A stretch of DNA of 64,000 nt from an uncultured Bacteroidales bacterium. Lineage in GTDB: Bacteria; Bacteroidota; Bacteroidia; Bacteroidales; Bacteroidaceae. The notes under the pieces are model-generated. The model was not told where the DNA came from. It did not search any database and saw only the letters and a program-made list of their open reading frames with translations. The translations under genes and the position numbers were made by a program. Positions 17,921-28,768 of this stretch are shown here, one piece after another; the stretch's first letter is position 1; each line of letters begins with the position of its first letter. The stretch is taken from NCBI GenBank assembly GCA_902779875.1, contig CACZCX010000003.1, positions 1 to 64,000 of the forward strand. The letters run 5' to 3'.

Positions 17921-19894
17921 ATGAGGAAGGTTTTGCTGTCATTGCTGCTGCTCATGGCTCTCACTCCCGTCAAGGCCGATGAGGGCATGTGGATGTTGCC
18001 CACACTTGACAAGACAATCGGGGCCGATATGAAGAAACTTGGGCTCAGGATAGATGTGTCGGACATATATGATGAGGATAACCCCTCCATAAAGGATGCT
18101 GTGGCTAATTTCGCCGGAGGCTGCACGGCTGAGATAATATCAGACCGCGGACTGCTCCTGACCAACCACCACTGCGGATTCTCCTATATCCAGTCTCTCT
18201 CTACACCTGAGCACAACTATCTGGAGAATGGATTTTGGGCTATGAGCCAGGAGGAGGAGATACCGGTTCCCGGACTCCACGTTACTTTCCTTCAGCGCAT
18301 GGTACCGGTACATGGCGGCGGTGCAAGGGAGATGATGGAGAAGCTTGAAAAGGAGTATCCCAATTCCAACTGCCGTTTGGTTTCGTTCTATAACGGTACT
18401 CAGGTCTATATCCTTGTTGAAATAACCTACCTTGATGTACGTCTGGTGGGTACTCCTCCGGTGGCGGCCGGAAAGTTCGGAGGTGAGACCGATAACTGGA
18501 TGTGGCCGCGCCATACATGTGACTTCAGCATGTTCCGTGTCTATGCCGACGAGTATGGCGAACCTTCAAAGTACGACGAGGATAATAAACCTATTGAAAC
18601 CGACAAATACCTGAGTATATCGCTCAAGGGGTATGAGGAGGGCGACTTTGCCATGATCATGGGGTATCCCGGCCGTACGCAGCGCTATCAGACCGCAGCA
18701 CAGCTGGAGCAGCTCATAGAGGTCCAGAACATACGCGTAGCAGCCCGTACGGCACGTCAGGATGTCATGTGGAAGGCTATGAACGGGAATGATACCATAC
18801 GTCTTAAGTATTCCAACAAATATGCATTATCGGCCAACGGATGGAAGAAATGGACCGGTATGGACCGGAGTTTCAAGGAGCTCAAGGTAATAGAGCGCCA
18901 GAGGGCGAAGGAGGCCGATTTCATGAAATGGGTCAATTCAAACCGTAAGCGCAGGGCCAAGTACGGCAATCTGATTGAGGAGATAGAGAAGGAAGTGAAA
19001 GCCAATACCGAATACAATGTCAGGAACGCAGTATTCAGCGAGAGCCTTGGCACTATAGAGTTGCTCCAGGTAGCCTCACCTTTCAATAGAGGCAGCAAAA
19101 GATTCTTCAGCAATTATGACGCACGGTTGGATCGGGATATAGCCAAGACTATGGTGGAGTTCTATAACAGCCATGCCAACGCCAAGGATTCGCTGGACCT
19201 GACAGGGATTGACCTGGACAGCATCTTTGCCAATACTGTATTTGCAGATTCCGTTCTGGTTCATACCAAGACTGTTCAGGAACTTCAAATGGATCCTGCC
19301 TTTAAACTGAACACTATGGTAACAGAGGCACGTATGAGGATTATGGAATCATATTCAAGCAGTAACGGTACCAGACTGGATTCTCTCTCCAGACTTTATA
19401 CACAGGGACTTATGGAATGGCACAAGGGCTCCAGACTCTATCCTGATGCCAATTCAACCTGTCGTTTCACATACGGTTCCATACTCGGCTACGATACAAA
19501 GGAGGGCAGTCACATGGACTACTATACCAATATGAAGGGTGTCATGGACAAGGAGAATCCCGATAATTACGAGTTCATTGTCCCTGCACGTCAGAAAGAG
19601 CTCTATGAGAAACGGGACTTTGGCGATTACGCCGGTCCTGACGGTGAGGTCCCGGTATGCTTCATAACCAACAACGACATAACAGGTGGTAACTCGGGCA
19701 GCCCCGTAATGGATGCCGACGGCAATCTCATCGGCCTGGCCTTTGACGGAAACTGGGAGGCCATGAGCGGTGATGTCATATTCGAGCCCGACCTTCAGCG
19801 CACCATATGTGTAGATATACGTTACGTGCTCTGGATGATGGACAAGGTTGGTGGTGCCGGTTACCTTCTCGATGAGATGAATATAGTCCGATAA
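17921..19894 (+). CDS. S46 family dipeptidyl-peptidase, DPP7-type
   Basis: A periplasmic serine exopeptidase that removes dipeptides from oligopeptide N-termini; these enzymes feed asaccharolytic or peptide-using Bacteroidales. Signal peptide MRKVLLSLLLLMALTPVKA is followed by DEGMWMLP, the standard mature N-terminus. The triad is visible: His in LLTNHHCG (near residue 84), Asp in WPRHTCDFSMFR, Ser in GGNSGSPVMD. The subsite residue is Gly in LAFDGNWEAMSGD, which in the family separates DPP7-like (hydrophobic P1) from DPP11-like (Arg there, acidic P1). At 657 residues it is somewhat shorter than the ~710-720 of characterised members. The next gene, a sirtuin, follows after 3 bases. Confidence 0.92.
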   Translation: MRKVLLSLLLLMALTPVKADEGMWMLPTLDKTIGADMKKLGLRIDVSDIYDEDNPSIKDAVANFAGGCTAEIISDRGLLLTNHHCGFSYIQSLSTPEHNYLENGFWAMSQEEEIPVPGLHVTFLQRMVPVHGGGAREMMEKLEKEYPNSNCRLVSFYNGTQVYILVEITYLDVRLVGTPPVAAGKFGGETDNWMWPRHTCDFSMFRVYADEYGEPSKYDEDNKPIETDKYLSISLKGYEEGDFAMIMGYPGRTQRYQTAAQLEQLIEVQNIRVAARTARQDVMWKAMNGNDTIRLKYSNKYALSANGWKKWTGMDRSFKELKVIERQRAKEADFMKWVNSNRKRRAKYGNLIEEIEKEVKANTEYNVRNAVFSESLGTIELLQVASPFNRGSKRFFSNYDARLDRDIAKTMVEFYNSHANAKDSLDLTGIDLDSIFANTVFADSVLVHTKTVQELQMDPAFKLNTMVTEARMRIMESYSSSNGTRLDSLSRLYTQGLMEWHKGSRLYPDANSTCRFTYGSILGYDTKEGSHMDYYTNMKGVMDKENPDNYEFIVPARQKELYEKRDFGDYAGPDGEVPVCFITNNDITGGNSGSPVMDADGNLIGLAFDGNWEAMSGDVIFEPDLQRTICVDIRYVLWMMDKVGGAGYLLDEMNIVR

Positions 19895-19897
19895 TAG

Positions 19898-20620
19898 ATG
19901 ACTGCAATGAAAAAGATAGTAGTACTGAGCGGCTCAGGCATAAGCGCCGAGAGCGGCATCTCCACATTCCGTGGAGGCAACGGCCTGTGGGATAACGAAC
20001 CGGTTGAGGCTGTCGCTACCATTGACGGCTGGTATAGGGATAAACAGCGTGTGCTCAGGTTCTACAACGAACGCCGTGCGCAGCTGGCTACCGTAGAGCC
20101 TAATGAGGCTCATCGTATCGTAGCGGAGCTGGAGAAGGATTTCAAGGTATGCGTGGTTACCCAGAACGTTGACAATCTCCACGAGCGTGCCGGAAGCACT
20201 GATATCATACACCTGCACGGCGAACTTACCAAGGTGCGCCCCGAGGATACCTATACCGATATGGACTGGTGGAGTGAACGCTATGTCCAGGATATCGGTT
20301 ACAAGCCAATCAATCTCGGTGATAAGGGCGGTCCCCACAACACACAGCTCAGACCGCATATCGTTTGGTTTGGTGAGCAGGTCCCCAACCTGAGCCGTGC
20401 CGCCGATGAGGTGAGTTCGGCCGATATACTACTCATAATAGGAACCTCCATGCAGGTATATCCGGCAGCGGGACTCTATCAGTATGCCCCGTCAGGCTGC
20501 CGCATATTCATGGTCGATCCCGATGAATCGGCCGCCGCACATGTGAGCGGGGTGGTGCATATAAAGGATGTGGCAACCGCCGGCATGCGCCGTTTCCGCG
20601 AGATGGTAAAGGATCTCTAA
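19898..20620 (+). CDS. SIR2-family NAD-dependent protein deacylase without zinc cysteines
   Basis: Removes acyl groups from lysines using NAD, in the cytoplasm. The 240-residue protein has the NAD-binding GSGISAESGISTFR, the TQNVDNLHERAGS block and the catalytic His in LHGEL (about residue 107). Tyr56 and Arg59 (FYNERR) fit the YxxR pair that gives class III sirtuins (SIRT5/CobB type) a taste for succinyl or malonyl lysine. The usual four zinc-binding cysteines between LHGEL and PHIVWFGE are missing; that stretch has none. An alternative start is the ATG at 19907. It starts 3 bases after the peptidase stop, so the two share a transcript, but no functional link is obvious. Confidence 0.9.
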   Translation: MTAMKKIVVLSGSGISAESGISTFRGGNGLWDNEPVEAVATIDGWYRDKQRVLRFYNERRAQLATVEPNEAHRIVAELEKDFKVCVVTQNVDNLHERAGSTDIIHLHGELTKVRPEDTYTDMDWWSERYVQDIGYKPINLGDKGGPHNTQLRPHIVWFGEQVPNLSRAADEVSSADILLIIGTSMQVYPAAGLYQYAPSGCRIFMVDPDESAAAHVSGVVHIKDVATAGMRRFREMVKDL

Positions 20621-20651
20621 GCCCTACAAGACAGGTACCCCTATAAAAGAT

Positions 20652-20685
20652 GTTTCCGCCATCACATCTCTGTGACGGCGGAAAC
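20652..20685. terminator. Bidirectional terminator hairpin
   Basis: GTTTCCGCCATCACA and TGTGACGGCGGAAAC form a 15-bp stem with one mismatch around the tetraloop TCTC, between the convergent sirtuin and GH3 genes. It has no long T-run on either side. Confidence 0.75.
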
Positions 20686-20752
20686 GCCTCTCATTAACCT
20701 AAATTACCTAATTCACTATAAATGCCGGGAGAGGGTCCGGAATGAACAGTTT

Positions 20753-23107
20753 TTATCTATGTAAGGTTTTCATGGATGTTTTTGGTCCAAGCACATTGCC
20801 GACTTTGGATTTCTGCTCCTTGACCTTAGCCGTCAGGCCCATTCTGATGTCTTTTGATGAAGAGCATATCAGGAATCCGTAGTCACCACCTGCGACTACC
20901 CACGCTGATGCCTTCTCATCGAACGATGCCAGATCGGAGGTCTTAACTGTCATCACGACAGTGGCAGATTCACCCGGTTTGAGCAATTGGGTCTTGGCGT
21001 ATGCCTTGAGCTCCTTGACAGGTTTGTTTGCCTGCTTGCTGTCGGGTGCGGCTGTATAAAGTTCTACAACCTCCTTGCCGTCAAAGTTGCCTGTATTCTT
21101 GACTTTTACGCTAACTGTATATGTATTTCCATTATACTCAATTGTTGCGTCACTGTACTCGAAAGTAGTGTAGGAGAGTCCGTATCCGAAAGGATATGAT
21201 ACCGGCACATCAAACGAGTCAAAGTAACGGTAGCCTACGTAAATATCCTCCTCATACTCCGTGTAGTCCACATTTCTGACTGTTCCGGTCTGTCCCTGGT
21301 TGAACATGTCAATGCGGGGATCCTCATCTATGGGGAAGTTCTTGGATGAAGCTACGTCAGTGAACCTTACGGGCCATGTCATGGTGAGCTTGCCTGAAGG
21401 CGTCTGCTTACCGCTCAGAACGTCAACCACACTGTTTCCGCCTTCCTGACCGGCCTGCCATGCGCAGAGTATGGCATCGGGCAGGTCCTTCCATGAGGCA
21501 GTCTCAATGGCGCCGCCTATGTTGAGCAGTACAACGACCTTCTTGCCTGCCTTGTGGTAAACCTTACAAACCTGCTCTATGAGTTTCCTTTCAGACTCCG
21601 AGAGTTCAAAGTCATCGGGTGAACGGTCTATGAATTCACCTGACAGGCGGCCGAGAGTGATTACGGCTACATCGGACCTGCGAGCCTGAGCGGTGAGTTC
21701 CGATGTGTTGAACAGCAACTCCTCGGGCAGGGGCTTGGGCATGAAACTCAGGAGCATGGCGTTCTTGGGATCATCCTTGGCCTTTTGTGCTATCTCGGCG
21801 TCAATCTGCTTCTTGCACTTATCTATATGCTTGAGGTATGCCTCCTTGAGCTGGTCCGATACGGTGTAACCTCCGTTACGGAGTCCGTCCAGAAGCGATA
21901 CCACGTATGCGTGGTTCACGTTACCAGAACCTGTACCGCCGGCTATGAAGTCATATGATGTGCAGCCATAGAGGGCTACGCTCTTTATATCGGTTGTGAA
22001 AGGAAGGGCACCGTTGTTCTTGAGGAGAACCATACCCTCTGTCGCGGACTGTCTGGTCACTGCTGCGTGAGCCTCCAGGTCGGGCTTGTTGGAGTATTCG
22101 TAACCCTGGAAACGGGGAGTCTTCTCAATGAGGTTGAATATGCGCTTGATGTTACGGTCAAGGTCGGCCATGGAGAGCTGTCCGTTGTTCACGGCATCCA
22201 CTATTGAGTGGAACTGCTCCTCCTTGCCGGGCTGAAGCATGTCATTGCCTGCCCACATCTGCTTGTAACCGTCCTTTCCGCCGTACCAGTCGGTCATGAC
22301 CGTTCCCTTGTAACCCCACTCGTCACGGAGTATGGTGGTCACCAGTTCCTTGCTCTCTGATGTGTAGACGCCGTTAAGGTAGTTATATGATGTCATTACG
22401 GTCCAGGGATCGCTCTCCTTGATGGCTATCTCGAATGCCTTGAGATATATCTCACGCAGGGCGCGCTGGGTCATGCGGGCATCGTTGTTCATACGGTTGG
22501 TCTCCTGGTTGTTGGCTGCAAAGTGCTTTATGCTTGTGCCTACGCCGTTTGACTGTACACCGCGTATGTAGGCGGCGCTGGTCTTGCCGGCAACGACAGG
22601 ATCCTCGGAGTAGTACTCAAAGTTGCGTCCGCAGAGCGGGTTACGCATTATGTTGACAGCGGGAGCAAGCAGTACGTCAGCACCGTATTCCTTTACCTCC
22701 TGACCCATGGCTTTGCCCACCTCTTCAATAAGTTCGGTGTTCCAGGTCGATGCCAGAAGTGTTCCGATGGGGAAGTGAGTGCAGTAATAGGTGTTGTCAT
22801 CACCCTGACGACGGGCGTCTATGCGGAGTCCGGCGGGGCCGTCGGCCAGTACAATGGCGGGCAGTCCGTATTTTTCAAGCGGGTAGGTGGTACCTGCCGC
22901 TCCCGGAACGAGCATCTGGGTGGAACCGATCACGGCGTTGTCACCGGTTGTGCCGGCCATTCCTGTACCTATCACAAAACGCGCCTTCTCCTCAAGAGTC
23001 ATCTGTGAGAGTATCTTGCGGTCTATCTTCTTTCCGGTGTTCTCATCGGAACCGCAGCCTGCTATCATCAGTCCAAGTCCGAGTGCTATGAATGTGTACT
23101 TTCCCAT
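20753..23107 (-). CDS. Glycoside hydrolase family 3 beta-glycosidase, lipoprotein
   Basis: A 784-residue GH3 enzyme that hydrolyses non-reducing beta-linked glucose or xylose residues. It has a lipobox (LGLGLMIAGC), so it should be anchored in the periplasm or on the outer membrane. The N-terminal barrel has LADGPAGLR, IKHFAANNQETNR and the nucleophile Asp in VMTDWYGG (about residue 273); the alpha/beta sandwich has LLKNNGALPF and a fibronectin III-like C-terminal domain has YPFGYGLSYTTFEY and VKNTGNFDGKEVV. It follows the CE1 esterase gene (5-base gap) and both face away from the hybrid regulator at 24493, indicating a small polysaccharide locus, perhaps xylan or glucan. Confidence 0.93.
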   Translation of the reverse strand: MGKYTFIALGLGLMIAGCGSDENTGKKIDRKILSQMTLEEKARFVIGTGMAGTTGDNAVIGSTQMLVPGAAGTTYPLEKYGLPAIVLADGPAGLRIDARRQGDDNTYYCTHFPIGTLLASTWNTELIEEVGKAMGQEVKEYGADVLLAPAVNIMRNPLCGRNFEYYSEDPVVAGKTSAAYIRGVQSNGVGTSIKHFAANNQETNRMNNDARMTQRALREIYLKAFEIAIKESDPWTVMTSYNYLNGVYTSESKELVTTILRDEWGYKGTVMTDWYGGKDGYKQMWAGNDMLQPGKEEQFHSIVDAVNNGQLSMADLDRNIKRIFNLIEKTPRFQGYEYSNKPDLEAHAAVTRQSATEGMVLLKNNGALPFTTDIKSVALYGCTSYDFIAGGTGSGNVNHAYVVSLLDGLRNGGYTVSDQLKEAYLKHIDKCKKQIDAEIAQKAKDDPKNAMLLSFMPKPLPEELLFNTSELTAQARRSDVAVITLGRLSGEFIDRSPDDFELSESERKLIEQVCKVYHKAGKKVVVLLNIGGAIETASWKDLPDAILCAWQAGQEGGNSVVDVLSGKQTPSGKLTMTWPVRFTDVASSKNFPIDEDPRIDMFNQGQTGTVRNVDYTEYEEDIYVGYRYFDSFDVPVSYPFGYGLSYTTFEYSDATIEYNGNTYTVSVKVKNTGNFDGKEVVELYTAAPDSKQANKPVKELKAYAKTQLLKPGESATVVMTVKTSDLASFDEKASAWVVAGGDYGFLICSSSKDIRMGLTAKVKEQKSKVGNVLGPKTSMKTLHR

Positions 23108-23112
23108 ATGCC

Positions 23113-24327
<1,215 letters not shown>

Positions 24328-24460
24328 TTACCGGTGCAAATTTGGTGACACTTATTCCAACAGCTTGTCGGATTTGTTTATTTGATTGTCGGATTTGTTC
24401 AAAAGGTTGAAACAGGCTGATTTGTTGTTTGTTTTGTGCTGTAATTTGAACTTATGGAGT

Positions 24461-24468
24461 TATTTTTG
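24461..24468 (+). promoter_or_regulatory. Bacteroidetes -7 promoter element before the hybrid regulator
   Basis: TATTTTTG matches TAnnTTTG and lies 24 bases before the ATG at 24493. Confidence 0.6.
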
Positions 24469-24492
24469 TGATTCCAACGACATAATAAATAT

Positions 24493-27400
24493 ATGAATAA
24501 GGTAATCCGCACTGGTCTGGCCGTTCTCTCACTGCTGGGACTCATAGGTTGTAACGAGCCCGACACCATAACACAGGGTGACAAGGATGAGGTGAATGAC
24601 CTTATCGTATCGAATGAACTCTCCAACAGCAGGGTCAAGTGCATTACCGAGGATGCGCAGGGATTTCTGTGGATAGGTACATTCCGCGGACTCAACCGCT
24701 ATGACGGCAAGGAATACCACCAGTATTTCTGTGCATATGACTCCATGGGTCTTCCCGACAACAATATCCAGTATCTGCTCTGTGACTCTAAGAAACGTCT
24801 TTGGGTGGGAACGGTGAACGGAATAGGACTGTATAATGAGTTTGACTCGTTTGAACGTATCTCATTGCAGTCCAGAAACCGTAATATCCTGGGAATATTC
24901 GAGGACAGCAAAGGCCATGTCTATGCCAACACCACCAACAAGGTGTTCATTTACAATGAAGAGAGAAGGGAGTTCGATACGTTCCTGGAGAGGGAATTGC
25001 GCCGCGATGCCATGTGGTGCCGCTGTTACATAGCTCCCAACGATGACATTTACCTTCTGGAACTTGGTAATATATCGGTCTATACCAATGACAGTGATAC
25101 GGCACTTTTCAGAAATACCGTACCCATGCGTGTTCCGGCCGAGGATTCCTATTTTACCGAGATGCTTCCCAACGGTATCCTGGCTGTGGCCGGAACCGGT
25201 TCCCTGTTCATGTATGACACAGGGGCCAGGCGTCCTGTAAGGATGCGCCCGCCTAACCGTCAGCGCCTGTTGGAGAACGGAAATACCATACTCTCCATGT
25301 GTCTGCTGGAGAACAACCTCATTCTCATAAGCACTGAGAAGAACGGAGTGTTCATGTATGATTACATCTCCGACAGGTTGGTGGCCCAGGGCGAGGACGA
25401 GTTTACATATAACATTCCCAATTCATACATAACCTGCATTTATGAGGATTCCCGCCGAAACATATGGTGCGGAACCTATGATCAGGGTCTGGTGGCAGAC
25501 TATTACTATAAGGAGATATTCAACAGTGACTATAACGTAAACAGGCTCACCGGTAACGCATCGGTCCTGGCTCTGGCGGTTGACCGTGGCTCAAATCTCT
25601 GGATATCGACCCTTCTCAAGGGATTGTTCGTGTATCATCCGTGGTCGGGAAGGGCGGAGAGCGTCGAACTCAAAGGTCTTGAAGGGGCCGATGAGAACGC
25701 TGCCATAACCCATATGTATGCCGATAACGAAGGCTATTTGTGGCTCTCTACGGCCATGTCGGTTATAAAAAGCAGGTATGACGGACAGAGTCTGAACGTG
25801 GAATGCACCTATCGTGTTCCCAGGCCCATGGACTTTGAGATGAAGGACGGTACATTGTGGATATCGACCTCTACCACAAATGTTTACAGCATTGAACATA
25901 ATACGACCACGGCTGTTCCCAAGCAGATATACAACGTGGATTTTACCTTTATACCCAAGATCCTTAATCTTTCGGACGGACGGATGCTGATTGCTGCCCT
26001 AAACCAGAAGATTGTGGCTATGGACCATGCAACCGGGCGTTTGAGAGAGTTGAATATTACGGATATGGACAAATGCGTACGCCGCAGCATGTTCATTCCG
26101 ACCGATATGTATCAGGATACCAAGGGTGATGTCTGGATAGGTACCGTAAGCAACGGCGTGCTGCGTTACAACATTGAGGAGAACCGTATGGAACGTATCA
26201 GCGGTCTTTCATGTTCGGATGTGGGCAGTATCATCGAGGATTTCAACGGAAACATCTGGATAAGCACCATGAAGGGTCTTAACCGTTATGACCGTAACTC
26301 CGGACGCATTAGTTCCTATTATAAGGTGGACGGTCTGAGCGGTGACGAGTTCTACGACAGGGCTGCCTGCCGACTGCCCAACGGCAAGCTGGTGTTCGGC
26401 GGTATAGACGGTATTACCATGTTTGACCCCTCCGAGGTGGTCGCCGAGCGTAACCTGCCCCTGTTCCTGGGTGACCTTCACGTGCATAACCGCCTTATAC
26501 GTCCCGAGAAAAACGCTCCTTTGGAGAAGATGCTCGATATGAGTGATGTGATACGTTTGAATCACAAGGATAACAGTTTCAGTCTCTCTTTCTCGGCTCT
26601 CGACTTTGGTGAGCACGAGCGTGTGCGTTACTATTATAAGATGGACGGTTTTGACAGTCAGTGGATTGACGCCGGAACCAGCCATTCGGCCTATTATGCC
26701 AACCTGCCTGCCGGCAAGTACAGGTTCAGGGTTCGTATTACAGGCAGCGACAACGCCCAGGCAGGACAGGAGAGGAGTATCCGCGTGATAGTACGTCCGG
26801 CCAAGCTCAACACTTGGTGGGCATGGCTTATCTACCTCTCCATCATATCATACTATATCCTGGTGATCTACCGTAACGCAAGCCGCGTGGTAGAGGCGCG
26901 CCGTCAAGCCCGTAACGCGGAGCTGGAAAAAGAGCATGAGCAGCGTACCAACCGCATGAACATGAGCTTCTTTGCCAATATAGCCCATGAGTTCCGTACG
27001 CCTCTCACTATGATTGCTGGACCTGTCAAGCAGCTTGTCACCAGCAAGAACCTGCGTGACGAGGACCGTAAGCTGCTCTCCATAACCAACCGTAACGTGC
27101 AGCGCATGTTCAAACTGGTCAATCAGCTCATGGATTTCAACAAGCTGGAGAACGATACGCTCAACCTCAACGTGGCCCAGATCGATGTGGTAAAGCTGCT
27201 GAATGAGATTTGTGACACCTTTGAGTTCAACGCCCGCGAGAAGGAACTTTCCCTGAACCGTTTCGGACTTGAGGAGTCCCTGATGGCATGGACCGATGCC
27301 GACAAGGTTGAGAAGATAGTATATAACCTTCTGTCCAACGCGCTTAAGTTCACACCGGCAGGCGGCAGCGTGGATGTATCGCTCGATGTCAACAACGGTA

Positions 27401-28500
27401 ATGTGACCATCTCTATAGCCGATACGGGCAAGGGTATACCCGATGAGCAGAAGGAGAATATTTTCAAACGTTATTACCAGCTCGACAACCAGACCAAGGA
27501 GTTCGTGAACTGGGGTACGGGCATCGGACTCTATTTTGCCCGCCGTCTTGCCGAACTGCATCATGGAGAACTCAATGTCAACAACCGTAATGAAGGACAA
27601 GGTGCCGTGTTTACATTTACCTATCCGATGGGTGAGGAGGCGTATACCGATGAGGAGCGCAGTATGCTTGTCAAGCAGGAGCCTGAGGTTATAATAGCCG
27701 AGCCGGCTGCCGGTGAGATTCCTCAGGAGATACAAGGCAAGGATGGACGCCCGTCAATACTGGTTGTTGATGACGATACCGAGATAATCAACTACATGCG
27801 TGTGCTGTTCAGCCGCGAATACCGCCTCACGACCTGTCTGGATGCAGATTCGGCACTTCAGAGTCTGCGCAAGGAGGAACCTAATATCGTTCTGAGTGAC
27901 GTGGCCATGCCCGGTAAGGACGGATATGAGCTCTGCCGTGAGATCAAGCAGGATATGCAGCTCAGCCATATTCCCGTGATTCTGGTAACCGCCAAGGTAA
28001 CTCCCGAGAACCAGGTGGAGGGCCTTAATGTAGGGGCCGATGCATACGTGACCAAGCCGTTCGAGCCGTCAGTGCTCCAGGCTCTCATACAGTCACAGCT
28101 CAAGAATCGTGAACGTCTGCGTAACGTACTGGGTAAATCGACCACGACCACACAGGTCGAGGAGGCTGAGGAGGTGCTTTCCGAGTACGACAAGAAGTTC
28201 ATGGACGAGCTCTACAAGCTGATGGAGGAGGAGCTCTCCAATACGGAACTCAACATAAACCGTATAACCGACCTGCTCTATATGTCCAGGACCAAGCTCT
28301 ACTATAAGATCAAGGGTCTTACAGGAGAGACTCCGAGCAGTTTCTTCCGCACATATAAGCTCAATCGTGCCGCAGAGCTGCTCAAGAGCGGCAAGTACAC
28401 GGTATCGGAAATTGTCGACAAGACCGGATTCAGTACCCAGAGTCATTTTTCATCGGTATTCAAGAGCAAGTTCGGCGTTTCGCCCAGTCAGTATAAATAA
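24493..28500 (+). CDS. Hybrid two-component system regulator (HTCS)
   Basis: A 1335-residue single-chain sensor and transcription factor of the kind that controls polysaccharide loci. The N-terminus looks lipid-anchored (LLGLIGC). Residues ~40-680 carry repeated propeller blades (DAQGFLWIGTFRGLNRYDG, DSRRNIWCGTYDQGL, DFNGNIWISTMKGLNRYD); a Y_Y_Y domain follows and one membrane helix (WWAWLIYLSIISYYILVIY) sits near 774-795. The cytoplasmic part has the HisKA His in IAHEFRTPL (about 832), an ATPase domain (DTGKGIPDEQ, GTGIGLYFARRL), a receiver with phospho-Asp in VLSDVAMPGKDG (about 1136), and an AraC HTH at the end (TGFSTQSHFSSVFKSKFG). It faces the CE1/GH3 pair, its likely targets; no SusC/SusD genes are nearby. 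Confidence 0.95.
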   Translation: MNKVIRTGLAVLSLLGLIGCNEPDTITQGDKDEVNDLIVSNELSNSRVKCITEDAQGFLWIGTFRGLNRYDGKEYHQYFCAYDSMGLPDNNIQYLLCDSKKRLWVGTVNGIGLYNEFDSFERISLQSRNRNILGIFEDSKGHVYANTTNKVFIYNEERREFDTFLERELRRDAMWCRCYIAPNDDIYLLELGNISVYTNDSDTALFRNTVPMRVPAEDSYFTEMLPNGILAVAGTGSLFMYDTGARRPVRMRPPNRQRLLENGNTILSMCLLENNLILISTEKNGVFMYDYISDRLVAQGEDEFTYNIPNSYITCIYEDSRRNIWCGTYDQGLVADYYYKEIFNSDYNVNRLTGNASVLALAVDRGSNLWISTLLKGLFVYHPWSGRAESVELKGLEGADENAAITHMYADNEGYLWLSTAMSVIKSRYDGQSLNVECTYRVPRPMDFEMKDGTLWISTSTTNVYSIEHNTTTAVPKQIYNVDFTFIPKILNLSDGRMLIAALNQKIVAMDHATGRLRELNITDMDKCVRRSMFIPTDMYQDTKGDVWIGTVSNGVLRYNIEENRMERISGLSCSDVGSIIEDFNGNIWISTMKGLNRYDRNSGRISSYYKVDGLSGDEFYDRAACRLPNGKLVFGGIDGITMFDPSEVVAERNLPLFLGDLHVHNRLIRPEKNAPLEKMLDMSDVIRLNHKDNSFSLSFSALDFGEHERVRYYYKMDGFDSQWIDAGTSHSAYYANLPAGKYRFRVRITGSDNAQAGQERSIRVIVRPAKLNTWWAWLIYLSIISYYILVIYRNASRVVEARRQARNAELEKEHEQRTNRMNMSFFANIAHEFRTPLTMIAGPVKQLVTSKNLRDEDRKLLSITNRNVQRMFKLVNQLMDFNKLENDTLNLNVAQIDVVKLLNEICDTFEFNAREKELSLNRFGLEESLMAWTDADKVEKIVYNLLSNALKFTPAGGSVDVSLDVNNGNVTISIADTGKGIPDEQKENIFKRYYQLDNQTKEFVNWGTGIGLYFARRLAELHHGELNVNNRNEGQGAVFTFTYPMGEEAYTDEERSMLVKQEPEVIIAEPAAGEIPQEIQGKDGRPSILVVDDDTEIINYMRVLFSREYRLTTCLDADSALQSLRKEEPNIVLSDVAMPGKDGYELCREIKQDMQLSHIPVILVTAKVTPENQVEGLNVGADAYVTKPFEPSVLQALIQSQLKNRERLRNVLGKSTTTTQVEEAEEVLSEYDKKFMDELYKLMEEELSNTELNINRITDLLYMSRTKLYYKIKGLTGETPSSFFRTYKLNRAAELLKSGKYTVSEIVDKTGFSTQSHFSSVFKSKFGVSPSQYK

Positions 28501-28516
28501 CAGCTAAGGGAGGATA

Positions 28517-28765
28517 ATGATCAGGAAAGACAGCATAGAGACTGCTTATGCGTTCATGCATCAGAAACTCAGGGTTTATGAACATTCGACCCTGGACTGG
28601 CAGAAGGACGACATAGAGTATATAATAGGTAACTATGCCGATGAAATCAATCCCGACCTGCTTTCGCTTCTTTCCGGCGGCAGGGCTGACTATCTCAAGG
28701 ACCATAAAAAATTCCAGGACGACCTTACCCATGCGGTAGCCGTCCTGGAATCTATGCTTCAATAG
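28517..28765 (+). CDS. Conserved hypothetical protein
   Basis: An 82-residue protein, acidic and probably all-helical, with HQKLRVYEHSTLDWQKDDIEYIIGNYAD as its best-defined stretch. It has no signal peptide or membrane segment. Similar short proteins (RVYEHS...DDIEY) occur in other Bacteroidales, from memory. It follows the regulator by 16 bases in the same direction and ends 3 bases from the stop of the convergent PurF paralogue. No function can be assigned. Confidence 0.75.
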   Translation: MIRKDSIETAYAFMHQKLRVYEHSTLDWQKDDIEYIIGNYADEINPDLLSLLSGGRADYLKDHKKFQDDLTHAVAVLESMLQ

Positions 28766-28768
28766 GAT

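Noticed and set aside
26848..27735. A 295-residue minus-strand open frame inside the hybrid regulator
   Set aside because: It is antisense to the HisKA and ATPase domains, which are clearly coding, and shows no recognisable domain.
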